Shown: positions 32,879-42,420, numbered from the stretch's first letter. The stretch: DNA of 64,000 nt from Symsagittifera roscoffensis (GCF_963678635.1 NC_087065.1:72117345-72181344), one strand, 5' to 3'. Numbers and translations: made by a program. Notes: generated by a model not told the origin, from the sequence alone.

Positions 32879-33082
32879 GTAGATACATTTTATTGTGATT
32901 GGCATGACAATTGAAATCTGGAGAATTGATGGTGCTAAAACATAAAATGAATATGCATTTTTTAACATCTAAATTGAATAATTTAATGGAGTTGTTAAGG
33001 TAATGTCTTAAAGGTAATAATGGAGGGTTTAGGCTAGGCATGAGCAAAGGCATCTTAGTCTAAAAACAAAATTTATTTTCAG
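32879..33082 (+). other. Candidate intron before ORF4
   Basis: 204 bases with a donor CAG/GTAGAT, a pyrimidine-rich TTTATTTTCAG acceptor and a sharp rise in AT content relative to both flanks. A second possible donor, CTAG/GTAAAAG, lies at 32856/32857. If used, splicing would connect ORF3-side transcript sequence to the ORF4 leader. Confidence 0.4.
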
Positions 33083-33184
33083 ATTGATTTGCAAAATTGA
33101 ATTGACAATCAAGCAACGCTCATTCGAATAAAAGGGGAGATCTTGAACAAGTTCTCCACTAACAATACCAGAGGGAAACATTTC

Positions 33185-33340
33185 TCAAGTATCAATTGGG
33201 GAAAGGCCCTTCTCGAGTCTAACTGGTAAGGCACTTCTTGAGTCCAACTGGTAGGGTACTTCTTGAGGTGGTCAGGGAAAGATACTTCTTGAGTTGGTTT
33301 GGGAAAGGTACTTCTCGAGTTGGTTGATACGCGAGATAGC
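33185..33340. repeat. Short tandem repeat before ORF4
   Basis: Five or so degenerate units of about 30 bases, each with CTTCTTGAGT or CTTCTCGAGT followed by TGGTT or CTGGTA. It lies 40 bases upstream of the ORF4 start. Confidence 0.65.
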
Positions 33341-33381
33341 TTGAAGGTAGAGTAACGATAGCGGATCGCTTCTGGAAGTCT

Positions 33382-34157
33382 ATGCCAGCAGCGCTCAAAA
33401 AGCCTACCCTCGACGAGCTATACAAGCGCTTGAGGGACCTCGACTATACACAAGTGGATGAGAGACTGGCGGTGATGTTGAACGCCATCCTGCAACTGTA
33501 AGCACAAGACGAATGCAGGGAGTCAGCGACGGAAGCCGTGTTGATGATGGCATACACTTCAGACGGAGTATCAAACCAGGAGCAGACCAGATGGCTATCC
33601 TGAGAGGGCATGACCTTGCGAGAAACCCTGGCATGGGTAGCGACACGGAATATAGTGCGGGATAATTTCCACTTCCGACCAGGCCTCCAGCAGGAACAGC
33701 GACTCAGTCCACGAGTAAGCCACCGTCGAAGTTCCGCTCGCAACAAACAGAGGAGTCATTTTCGGATCTCGGCAGTATGAAGAGAGAGTTGGAAAGGGCC
33801 CAAAGGGAGAGGGACAAAACCATTCTGGATAGGGATCAGGCGACTCTTGAGAGGGATCAAGCTAAGCTTGATCACGAGCAGACAATATTTGAGCAAGACA
33901 AGGCCATTCATGATCGGGATCTGCTGATGGCAGAACGAGTACAAGAGCAGAGGCTACAAGAAAGTGCGTGGACAATGCCCGAGCCAATGCCCTCCGTGCG
34001 CGGTCTGGAGACGAAACCGATCCGGCCTTTAAGGGAAATCGCGCTGCCGGGATACACTCCCAGCTCAACGGGTGGTAGTCAGACCGGGACTGGTTCATCA
34101 CGTCTCAAGGAGCTACAGGAGAGGTTGCAGTCGAAGGCTCGCGACAATTCAGCGTGA
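33382..34157 (+). pseudogene. ORF4 N-terminal part with heptad coiled coil
   Basis: ATG 33382 opens MPAALKKPTLDELYKRLRDL and is preceded by non-coding sequence. Stops occur near 33500 and 33602, and the frame shifts. At 33777-33955 five 7-residue units of the form TILDRDQ, ATLERDQ, AKLDHEQ, TIFEQDK and AIHDRDL make a strong coiled coil. After that comes a Pro/Ser/Gly-rich linker. The frame is broken before the SGNH segment. No similarity to known Env or Gag is apparent. Confidence 0.5.
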
Positions 34158-34249
34158 AGGAGCGACCTCCCACCTGGAGAGATCATCCAGTCAAGAATGT
34201 AATAATTGCGAGCTACAAGAAAAACACAGACAGTGCCTATCACAGTCAC

Positions 34250-34905
34250 ATCGAATGGACTGGACAGCGGCACAACGAGAAAGGAGGGATGCCTTCAATG
34301 ACGCGGCTTGGGCTGAATACTTCACACAGGCAAGAATACCTGAGGGTGCGGTCCACTTGATTATAGGAGACAGTCTGATACGAGTGTTGACGCGGATCCA
34401 GTCACATTGGCAAGTGGGGGTCTTGAGTTTTTTTGGAGCTGCAACGCCGCAGATGTTGGCGTCACTGGAGATGTTGGATATGGTGGAGATGCACACGGTC
34501 ACCTGATGATGGGAACCAATGACGTGTCCAGAGGGGAGCCGAGAAAGATAATGAGGCTGCAAGAAAAGATGAGTTGTATTCTTGAAGAACTGAGGATTTA
34601 TCTAGATCCAGCTATACTCACCATTTGCACCGTCCCGTATAACATGAAGGCCAACCAGCATGCGAGGGAAATGAATGACAAGGTGCGCAGCATCAACGAG
34701 ATAATCAGACAGATCCAGCAAAGGAGCGTGCTTCCCGTGAGATTGCTGGACGTGGCCAACATGATGGAACATTCCCTTCCGGATGACGCGTCCTCAGATG
34801 GCATCCACTTCGATAGGCCCAGGGGCATGGAGTGGCTGAATGATGTCTTCCAGAGGAACATAAACATTCTAGAGTCAGACATGCTGGAGACAGCCCAGTG
34901 TACCT
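34250..34905 (+). pseudogene. ORF4 SGNH (GDSL) hydrolase domain
   Basis: SGNH-fold hydrolase signature in order: block I IIGDSLIRVL with the nucleophile Ser (GDSL codons 34366-34377), a Gly-containing FFGAATPQ segment (block II region), block III MMGTNDVS (34509-34532), and block V DGIHFD (34798-34815) with the Asp-X-X-His dyad. SGNH enzymes hydrolyse esters, for instance on lipids or sugars. The first block is in one frame (34072-34506) and the rest in another (34407-35603), so a single-base change near 34500 separates them. All four key residues are present. The position after integrase is where an env-like gene sits in some LTR elements. Confidence 0.75.
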
Positions 34906-35603
34906 TTGGTCCACCCCCAATAATTCCCTTCTTCGCAGCTAGACCCTTATCTGGTCGTCTGGGAGGAAGAGTCGACTCGAGAGACAGTTCAAAAAGCAGC
35001 AGGACTAGACAACTCGAAGTCACGCCGATGGAAGGAGATGAGGTGGGATCATCCACGCCCCAGAGTTCGATAGTGTCCTCGATGGTGGTAGTGGACAACA
35101 GGAAGGCGGAGAGACCAGGAGAGACGAACAAGGCACGATATCTGGAGAGGGTGAAGGATCTAGACCTGGAAGATCTGGCATGTAGGCAAGAGTTGGCAGA
35201 GATCCTGGGGATCAAGAATGTGACACACGAGGACTTGAGCAGACACCGCTGCGTGGGTTGGTTAAAGGCCCACGAGGCACATTTCTCGAGAGCTAGGACG
35301 TTGGAGACAGCAGACTTAACTGGGAATCCGCCAAACTCGATAATGGGCCCAGTCAACTACAACCCCTTCAAACAACTGGGGAGTACAGGACTCACAGCGC
35401 AACCTCCCAAACACCGAACAAGTATAGCCAGTATCAGGGTAGCGATTCCCGCACAGCTGAGAGTGGTGGAAAAGCTTCTTGAGCCGGATAACATGGGACT
35501 CCCAGATGCCGCTTACGGAGTTCCAAAGCTGGCCGAAGACCCAAGGTATGGAAAACCCTGTGGAAGCTCGCAGCTAGCCAAAACGTTGGCAGTATATGAT
35601 TGA
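34906..35603 (+). pseudogene. ORF4 middle region
   Basis: Continues the SGNH frame without break: a Ser/Arg-rich linker, then a helical segment (KDLDLEDLACRQELAEI, RCVGWLKAHEAHFSR) and a segment ending near AVYD. I do not recognise these. The frame ends at TGA 35601-35603. The next segment is in the same phase, so one point mutation explains the stop. The long antisense frame at 34598-35356 is a shadow. Confidence 0.5.
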
Positions 35604-36263
35604 TCGGACCCAGGAGCAGCGAGGGTAATCATCGTGGCGGGATCGGACTTCGAGGGGACGTCTCCAAAATTGTTCTGGCCAAAGATCTTGGTGTATCTGC
35701 TGCCTGGGGTAGAACTGAATCAAATGTTGACCCTGGTGGTGGCAATTAAGTGGGAGACGCCCTGCGAGCCTGAGATGTTGCTATTTGCGGGAATGAAGGA
35801 CCACCTGCATGCGGCAGGGCTTCTAGAGCCTCTAAGAGGCGGGGAACCAACACCCAAGAAGATCTGGGAAGCAATCCTGACGCTGTTTGCCGCAATGAAC
35901 GAGGTGCAAGAGTTGGTAGCTTCTCGGTTTGAGCCCAAGACGAAAATGGTATTTACAACATCGCCGGGCTATGCGAGCATGCCACCAGCCTTGCAGTTTG
36001 TGTATGCAATGTTGATCTTGATAGCGGAAGGTAACGCGTGGCTGATGATGATGGCCGCTCCTAATCGCGAAGTGGAGCCAGTCAAGTTGAGACTTCTTAA
36101 GTCGGAGCTGGCAGCGGCTTGGGCAGATGTGTCCCATTCTCTGAGGGGATTCTACGAAATGGCGGACATTTTGATTGTGCTGGATGAGATCCTCTGCCCT
36201 GAGGTGTCGAATCTCGGACGGCAATTGAAGTTTAATCCGGAGATAGGGACGATCACCCTGTAA
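35604..36263 (+). pseudogene. ORF4 second SGNH-like segment
   Basis: The same frame continues from 35604. It starts VIIVAGSDFEGTSPK and later has LLFAGMKDHLHAAG, a spacing and pattern that recalls blocks I and III of SGNH hydrolases, with the Ser shifted and GTND replaced by GMKD. The remaining text (TSPGYASMPPALQFVY, AAWADVSHSLRGFY) is unrecognised. Likely a degenerate duplicate of the upstream domain, but this is inference. It ends in two TAA codons. Confidence 0.4.
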
Positions 36264-37436
36264 TAAGCCATCTAACGGCCAGACTGAGATTCCGGAGCAT
36301 GGATCTGACAATCACGAACTCCACCAGTAAAGCGAGGGGACCAAAGAGAACACTTGAGTGAGATCTGGAGGGAGGAACTCTTGAGCTTGGAAGGCAAAAA
36401 CACAAGTGATTTCGAGAGACAGAACACGATCGGGAAAACGATGAACAGTGCCCCAGCCATGGAGGAAAATAATGTGACACACTAGAAAATGATGGAGCTA
36501 GAACCTCTGTAGGAAGCTTCAGGAGAACGCAACCTCCGGAGTATCAACATCACACATGGGGAATCCCCGTGCCACTGTCTGGCACAGACGGTGTGGTATC
36601 CGGAGCACTCGAACCTCTGCTTGATATGGGACGTGGAGGAAATTCGGTCAATCGGGTTACCCGATCATCAACAGAGGGTCACCCTCTTTGTATTGAGTTT
36701 AATGCTAGCGTTGCGATGGATCGACGAAAACGTGACGAAGTATCGGGAGTCGAGGGCACCGACATCGGAATCGATACACGCTATTGATTACAGCAGGAGG
36801 CTCGTTTTGTCTGAGACTGCGGGCAAAGTATTCTCTATACCTATGGACATCAGGCACGGGTGGAGCCGCATAAGATTCTTCCCATGGTTTCGAGCGACGA
36901 TGACGTCTTGGTTATACGCAGTGACAAAGGACCACATGAAGAAATATTAGAAAGATTATCGACAGTTCCTAGCTGAGATAGGGACGGAAGCCTTCAAGAG
37001 ACCCCTGCTGACCCATCGTAATGCAATCACTACGGGTTGGAAGAGAGTTAGTAGGATGTATAGAGATAATACCAAGGCGAGTGAGTCAATATTGGATGAA
37101 GACTTGGCGAAGAACGTGAGCTTGAGCTTGCATAACTCCTTTTGCTTGAACATGGAGTATGGAGTCCAAGGTGAAGGGTTTGCCAAACCAGGCGAAGAGA
37201 TTGCAAGAGCAGAGGGAATGGATGCGATCCTACGAACAACTAAAGGCTTGGGAAGAGATCGTGATCAGCTCCGACGACGAGGAAGAGTTGTTGAGGCAGG
37301 TTACAGTGTCGAGTGCATCACGGCCCAGCACCTCAAGGGCGAGGAGCACGAAATGTGCAGGATGCTCAGTGTCGGATTCTTGAGTCTTGAGCGGGAAAGG
37401 GAAAAGGGCTTGAGTGCGAACTCGGATGAAACCTGA
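36264..37436 (+). pseudogene. ORF4 C-terminal part
   Basis: After a stretch with several stops (36264-36568) the ORF4 phase reopens at 36591-36950 and, after one TAG, continues to TGA 37434-37436. It includes hydrophobic VTLFVLSLMLALRWIDENV and, further on, KDYRQFLAEIGTEAFKRP. One possible membrane segment; otherwise unrecognised. The end is acidic/basic mixed. Confidence 0.4.
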
Positions 37437-37776
37437 GGTCACGGAAAAGAAATTTTAATGAACCAAAATATTGCTATTAATATGCTATATCTATTATATA
37501 AATCAAAATGCTGCTTGACAATTTCCTGATTGGATGAAAAAAAAAGAAATTTTAATCATTAGCTTGCAAAGCAGAAAATCGGGGTGCAGGTGTATGCAGA
37601 TTTTTGATTGCTGTATAGCGAAAATGTGACAATTTCGCATGGTTGTGAATTTTGGGGTGAAGATAAAGTTAATTGTGCTGCAATTTTCTGTGAATGACTA
37701 CCGGTACTGTATCTTGAGACACACTCGTTATTCTGGGGGCTCACTGAAAGACGACGACACGCGATGAGGACATCGA
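37437..37776. mobile_element. 3' non-coding region of the Ty3 element
   Basis: AT-rich sequence with no gene, between the ORF4 stop and the polypurine tract. Nothing specific seen. Confidence 0.4.
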
Positions 37777-37794
37777 TCTTGAGTCCGGGGAGTA
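37777..37794 (+). promoter_or_regulatory. Polypurine tract before 3' LTR
   Basis: GAGTCCGGGGAGTA lies immediately before TGTATCAGTCGG, the start of the LTR also found at 21418. This is the expected primer site for plus-strand synthesis. Confidence 0.55.
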
Positions 37795-38658
37795 TGTATC
37801 AGTCGGTTATATTTGGAAGTTTGACCTTGTGCAACGCAAAAATCAAGATTTTGGGGTGAAATGCAATTTTTCAAATTTTCGAAATGAGCATGTGATGCTC
37901 AAGTTTCTCGCGACAACTGAAATTATCAAAAAGTAAGATCAGAAGATTCGAACTTCAATCGCGGGAAAGTTGTCAAAATTAGCAGCCTTTACATAATTCG
38001 AACGAGAGTAGAGCTGTCTTACTCGTAACAGAAGGCATAGTGATCGCGAGTAAAGAAAAGATATATTAGAAATGAACCAGAGTGAACCTTCGGTGGAAAG
38101 GTGGACAACCGAAATCTCCCAATGGTCCAGAACGAAAACATGTCTCTTGGGTTAAAACTGACTTATGCAAAACTGCTTGAGTTAAACTTAATTACTCATC
38201 AATTCTAGAAATACTTATTAATTTAGTTAATCAATTCTAGAGGTCGTGCTGGTATGTGAGTACCCAATTGAAACTTCTTGAGTGTGTTTTATATTGTTAT
38301 GTTAAGTTAGGGAGAATTTTTAGGTTGATCCATCTGAAATGGATCAAAGGTCCACTGTCTAATAAAAAGTAACTATACGTAAGGTTGCGACCCTTTTTTT
38401 AACGGCGTTCGCGTGTTTTAGGTAATTTGAGACCTAAGTGTGGGGACGTTCTTATTTTCTAGAGTGGGGGGAGGGGTATTTTGGTAGTGGCCTTTAAGCT
38501 GTAACAAAGGTTATAGTCTCATGTCGCAAGTGAACCGAATTGGCTCCGACCGCTTGAGGTAGAAAAACACAAGAGATAGTGTCCCTGATTCTTGAGCCAA
38601 TGGTTATAGGGCCTATTTTTCTTTAACCTCATATGTGACTTAAGTAGGCGACTGTTAC
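37795..38658 (+). mobile_element. 3' LTR of the Ty3 element, truncated
   Basis: Matches 21418-22291 closely, including GTCTAATAAAAAGTAAC with AATAAA. The match stops after GCGACTGTTAC at 38658, where the 21 kb copy continues CATAGTGTTTTTATGG. From 38659 the sequence belongs to a minus-strand LINE, so the LINE 3' end abuts the LTR. Confidence 0.75.
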
Positions 38659-38884
38659 AAAAAAAAATTAAATATAATAGAAATAAGCAATAATAAAGAT
38701 AAAACCTATGGCAGACATATACAAAACAAACAACAAATGTGGGATGAATCATTGAGGATTGAAAAGAGAGGGGGGATGCGCTAACAGCAAAGGAACAAAG
38801 GAGCACCAGAATTGGGAATGCAAAAAACGTAATAAACTGCACAAGACTAGATGGCCCGGCTGACAATCATAGTGGCGTTTCCTC
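38659..38884 (-). mobile_element. 3' untranslated region of the minus-strand LINE
   Basis: The sequence from the ORF stop to the LTR junction, about 226 bases. On the minus strand it ends ...TTTAATTTTTTTTTG without a clear poly(A) tail, in keeping with RLE-type non-LTR elements that often lack one. Confidence 0.5.
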
Positions 38885-41800
38885 TCATGAGGCACACTGA
38901 GAGGCTCTGAGAAGGCGAACTGGGGCAACACGAGCGTCACGTGAACCAGAACGTCTGGCATCAGCGAGGATAGCAACTGACTTGAGGGTTTTGATAGCTA
39001 AAGCGGACCAACCCCCGAGCGTTTTGACTGCTAACGGGAAAAAACTGATTCCTTGTTCCTCACAGTTTTTCTCGTGTTTCGAAAATTTGCGGTCCTCAGC
39101 AACTTCCAGGGACGCCCCGGGGGTCTCCGCCGCACGAGAGAGAAGAGATAACTGCAGCGGGGATGTCACGGTGACGTCGAAAGCAGCTGGGCGACCAGCG
39201 CTCCAAGTAGGGATAAAAATATCGCCGGGTTTGGACCGTTCTCCAGCGATGAGGTTCCGTTGCTCCTTGATGGGGGCTAAAGAGGCAGCCGAGGTAGCAT
39301 TGAAAATAATGTCCCGTAGTCTGTCGTGACGGGAGATCCGGCCACCACTCCCCCCACAAGCGACAGCGTGGTCCCCGAGGACGTCCAGAATGCCAGACGG
39401 ACACTCGGGGCACCTACGAGCAGACGCGAACACAGGAAGACCAAGGCGGTATCTGACAGCAGCTTGGAACTCAGCAGGTAGCAGGTGCAGGCCAAGACCT
39501 TTAATGGGGACTGCGGTAAGCCAAGCGCCGGCGTAAGGCAGAGAGAGCGACTGAAGACGAGCTTGCTCGCGGGAATCGGGAAGAGACGAGAAGAACGCGT
39601 TGTAGGTGGCCTTATCGAGTTTCTCTTGGAAAGCTTCTTGAGTAAAACCGGGAGTGTTAACGCTTCCAGACTGTTCACGGAAGTCGTTCGAGGCACGCAG
39701 GAACTCCGGCGTATCAGTGATGTCGCATTCGGTAAGAAACGAGACCAAATGAGCTGACTGACACGAAGACCCTAGGAAGGCAGGGATGTGTTGGTCGCGA
39801 GCTTGCCGGACGCCAAGTCCGCCATCTTTGATAGGCAGGGAAGACTGGGACCAGGCAAGATCAGGAACAGGTGAGCCAACTATGACAGAAAGAGCATCGC
39901 GGAGGAGTTCATCAAAAACTTGCAGGGAAGCTGCGACAGGCTGAGAGGGCGGCTGAGTGCGAAGAGAGTACGTCAGCTTGGGAGCAGCAAGGCAAGTGCG
40001 AGTGATGCCAAGTGAGAGCTGGGGGTCATCAAGAAGAGGTAACTTTTCAAGACATTTGGTGGCCTTCGAGATACGTTTGTCCAGGACTTTAACTGAGAAC
40101 TCAGTATCACCAATGGGGGCGCCAAGAAGCTCGAAGCCATTAGACGCTGCTCTCGGGATAGAGACGGGGATGGAGGAGAACTCCACAGGGGCCCACAACT
40201 CACACTTACTGTGCTTGACTTTGAGGCCGAGATGCAAGCCGTTGGAAGTGATGAGTTCGAGAGCCTTGAGCAAGGAGTCTTCGTCGCTGGCACAAATCCC
40301 ATCATCAAGGTACCAGCAGTTGAGGGTGAGACCGGGGACTTCCGACTTGAGAGATTCGACTAGAGAGTGCAGGGTGACCGCAAAAATGAGAGGCCCTAGC
40401 GGATCCCCCTGTTGAACTCCTTTCTCGCTGTTGAGAATGACATCCTCGAACAGCAGATGACTGTGGTGACCGTAGGTAAACTCAACAAAGGCGGAGAGAC
40501 CGGGAAGACGGTTGCGAACTTGAAGGAGGATCTCGGTGCGGTCTAGCGTGTTGAAAGCGTTCTCAAAATCCACTGTTAAGACGCCTTGGTGACCATGTTC
40601 CGAGCACTTTTTGACTGTCATTTTAGTAGCGTGGACGATGGCTTCCGAGCCACCGCTGGTAGCGACTCCAAGCTGGTGAGGACACAGAAAATCACGAGCT
40701 TCAGCGTTGGCGGCTTTAGCAAGGCATTTAGCAGTGAGCCTTCGGAGCACTTCGCCGACCGCATTAGGCCGGACACAACCCTTGGGTTTAGCGGTGGCAA
40801 AGAGATTCGCACTGCACAGCCACGGAGAGAGACTAGAAGGGGCTTGCCCGGCAGCGAGGATATTAACAACCCTGTTGAGAGACTCTAACGTTCTGGCAGC
40901 AGTCTGAGGAGTGGGGCACTCAACGGCGTGAACAAAGTGCTCAGGAAACCAGCGCGAAGGACCGGCAGCACTGCCGCTCGGGAAACTTTTGAGAGACTTA
41001 TGAACGAACTCAGATTCGAATTGGTAGGCAAGAGGGGATTCATCCCGGCCAGAAAAGACAGGAGGGTCAGCGGAAGGATGAAGACTGCGAAGGTCCTTAA
41101 GCGACTCGTCACTTTTGGACACGAGGCCATCGGAACACAGGGCTTTAGCTGCTCTGCCGAACTGACCGAGGCCTGATAGCTCTTTGGCTCTGCGGACATT
41201 AAAGTCAGGAGAAGGTTTGCTGTTTTTCTTCGTTCGCTCTTTAGGTCCTTTGGTAGCGTTAGACCAGAGGTCCGAAATATTGCCCTCCTTCCAGGACTTG
41301 ATTCTTTGGCGAATGTCTCTGCAGTTATTAGCGGCGTGAGACTTGCCTCCGCGGCGAGGGGCTTTCAAGATACATTTGGGGAGCATGAGCAACCGAGTCC
41401 AGTATTTCAGATTGTCCGGAGCGGTGGCGCAGTTGTCAAGGGCGTGACCAACAACCTCAGACCACTCGTTACGAAGAGAAATCGGAACGAACCGGACAGT
41501 GTCAACTCTGGAAGACATGACGTCAGAAAGATCCGGCACAGCGCTTTCGGCGAGCTCAGCCGAGATCGTCATACTTGACATCCCTTGAGAGAGGCCAGAG
41601 CTAACAGGAGCATCCCGAGAAGGAGAACTCGTTAAAGCGACAGAGATAGGACTGGAGACAGGAGGCGCGAGAAGGCAAATAGGACCGCGAGAATTCCGGC
41701 CTATCGGAACATAACCATCAGGGAGCTGGAAAATTTGATCAAGGTTGACCCAGGAGTCATAGCTTTTATTCCAACCACGAAAGTGAGCAAAGAAGCGATC

Positions 41801-42166
41801 GTTGTCAACTTTGAGGATAGAAGCATCATAGATACCGGAGGTTAGATCCGAGATGGCCACAGACGACCCGACTAAGATCTCCGCGGCGTTAACAAATCTG
41901 AACAACTGAGTAGGGTCGACAGCCGGGCCAGGATTACTTTCAATATCACCAGCGCTTAAAAGAAGGAGCATAGAAATGTTATAAAACGACAGCTTTGAGT
42001 TGAGTTTAAACTTGCGTGACCGCAGTTCTTGTCGTGATTGTGGATCAGGTTTCTCGCGAGCCAGCAGCAGCATGTGAGTAGATCCAACAGGGGTGTGACC
42101 GTTCTGCACACGGTTGAAAGCTAAAACCAGAAACACGGTCGAGAAGAAAGAGGCAAACAATTGCAT
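38885..42166 (-). CDS. Non-LTR retrotransposon ORF: 2A, chromo-barrel, RT, RLE endonuclease
   Basis: Uninterrupted 1093-codon frame with ATG 42164-42166. Residues 1-81: hydrophobic start, then a second hydrophobic run and GDIESNPGP, a 2A-like peptide expected to skip peptide-bond formation before Pro81. Residues about 97-149: ILVGSSVAISDLTSG...HFRGWNKSYDSWV, a chromo-barrel/Tudor-knot pattern. Residues about 450-655: RT with VDFENAFN (532-539), KGVQQGDPLGPL (582-593) and YLDDG (619-623). Residues 919-937: CX2CX10HX3C knuckle, followed by RHD. Residues 979-1000: KPGDIF and AFDVTV, a PD-(D/E)XK restriction-like endonuclease, with Lys further on. The knuckle-endonuclease end groups it with RLE elements (R2/CRE/NeSL-like). 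It lacks an APE domain. The open frame suggests a recent copy. Confidence 0.88.
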   Translation of the reverse strand: MQLFASFFSTVFLVLAFNRVQNGHTPVGSTHMLLLAREKPDPQSRQELRSRKFKLNSKLSFYNISMLLLLSAGDIESNPGPAVDPTQLFRFVNAAEILVGSSVAISDLTSGIYDASILKVDNDRFFAHFRGWNKSYDSWVNLDQIFQLPDGYVPIGRNSRGPICLLAPPVSSPISVALTSSPSRDAPVSSGLSQGMSSMTISAELAESAVPDLSDVMSSRVDTVRFVPISLRNEWSEVVGHALDNCATAPDNLKYWTRLLMLPKCILKAPRRGGKSHAANNCRDIRQRIKSWKEGNISDLWSNATKGPKERTKKNSKPSPDFNVRRAKELSGLGQFGRAAKALCSDGLVSKSDESLKDLRSLHPSADPPVFSGRDESPLAYQFESEFVHKSLKSFPSGSAAGPSRWFPEHFVHAVECPTPQTAARTLESLNRVVNILAAGQAPSSLSPWLCSANLFATAKPKGCVRPNAVGEVLRRLTAKCLAKAANAEARDFLCPHQLGVATSGGSEAIVHATKMTVKKCSEHGHQGVLTVDFENAFNTLDRTEILLQVRNRLPGLSAFVEFTYGHHSHLLFEDVILNSEKGVQQGDPLGPLIFAVTLHSLVESLKSEVPGLTLNCWYLDDGICASDEDSLLKALELITSNGLHLGLKVKHSKCELWAPVEFSSIPVSIPRAASNGFELLGAPIGDTEFSVKVLDKRISKATKCLEKLPLLDDPQLSLGITRTCLAAPKLTYSLRTQPPSQPVAASLQVFDELLRDALSVIVGSPVPDLAWSQSSLPIKDGGLGVRQARDQHIPAFLGSSCQSAHLVSFLTECDITDTPEFLRASNDFREQSGSVNTPGFTQEAFQEKLDKATYNAFFSSLPDSREQARLQSLSLPYAGAWLTAVPIKGLGLHLLPAEFQAAVRYRLGLPVFASARRCPECPSGILDVLGDHAVACGGSGGRISRHDRLRDIIFNATSAASLAPIKEQRNLIAGERSKPGDIFIPTWSAGRPAAFDVTVTSPLQLSLLSRAAETPGASLEVAEDRKFSKHEKNCEEQGISFFPLAVKTLGGWSALAIKTLKSVAILADARRSGSRDARVAPVRLLRASQCAS
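41924..41965 (-). other. 2A-like ribosome-skipping peptide
   Basis: Codons for LLLLSAGDIESNPGP, matching the D(V/I)ExNPGP consensus exactly. The predicted break is between Gly80 and Pro81 (codons 41927-41929 and 41924-41926). It would release an 80-residue N-terminal leader from the chromo-barrel/RT protein. Confidence 0.9.
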
Positions 42167-42420
42167 GCCTAACGTAGGAGGGGTCTCACCCAGACGTAGA
42201 GATAACGAAGGCAGAAGGGGAGAGCCAGAGTCAAGATCGGGCTACGGGTTCCACACCAGGAGACCAGAATTCCAGTGCGGGGTCCAGACCAGATCGTGGA
42301 TGGCACGCTACCTGAAGACCAGTGGTCCACTTCGGTCAGGTCAGGAAGTGTGCAACGTCCAGCCAGGTGATCACTAGCACATACCCATCTCAAACTATTT
42401 AATAAGTTTATCACAACAAT
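42167..42420 (-). mobile_element. 5' untranslated region of the minus-strand LINE
   Basis: GC-rich sequence (on average) upstream of the ORF ATG, open in the ORF frame for about 20 codons without another ATG. At about 42380-42420 it turns AT-rich; the 5' end of the element is probably there. I could not find a target duplication matching the 3' junction. Confidence 0.4.

Larger units (their letters stand above)
32804..33381 (+). mobile_element. Region between ORF3 and ORF4
   Basis: No gene. The first 75 bases and the last 300 are GC-balanced like the coding parts. The middle (32879-33082) is AT-rich and bounded by CAG/GTAGAT and TTTATTTTCAG/A, so it could be an intron. A short tandem repeat follows at 33185-33340. 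Confidence 0.5.

Noticed and set aside
34598-35356. 252-codon minus-strand frame
   Set aside because: Lies opposite ORF4, whose SGNH motifs prove the plus strand; no recognisable features.
39957-41176. Several plus-strand frames of 80-150 codons
   Set aside because: All are shadows of the GC-rich LINE ORF on the minus strand.
38885-42166. The LINE as an APE-type (L1/CR1) element
   Set aside because: No endonuclease/exonuclease/phosphatase domain before the RT; the C-terminal knuckle plus PD-(D/E)XK pattern fits RLE-type elements.
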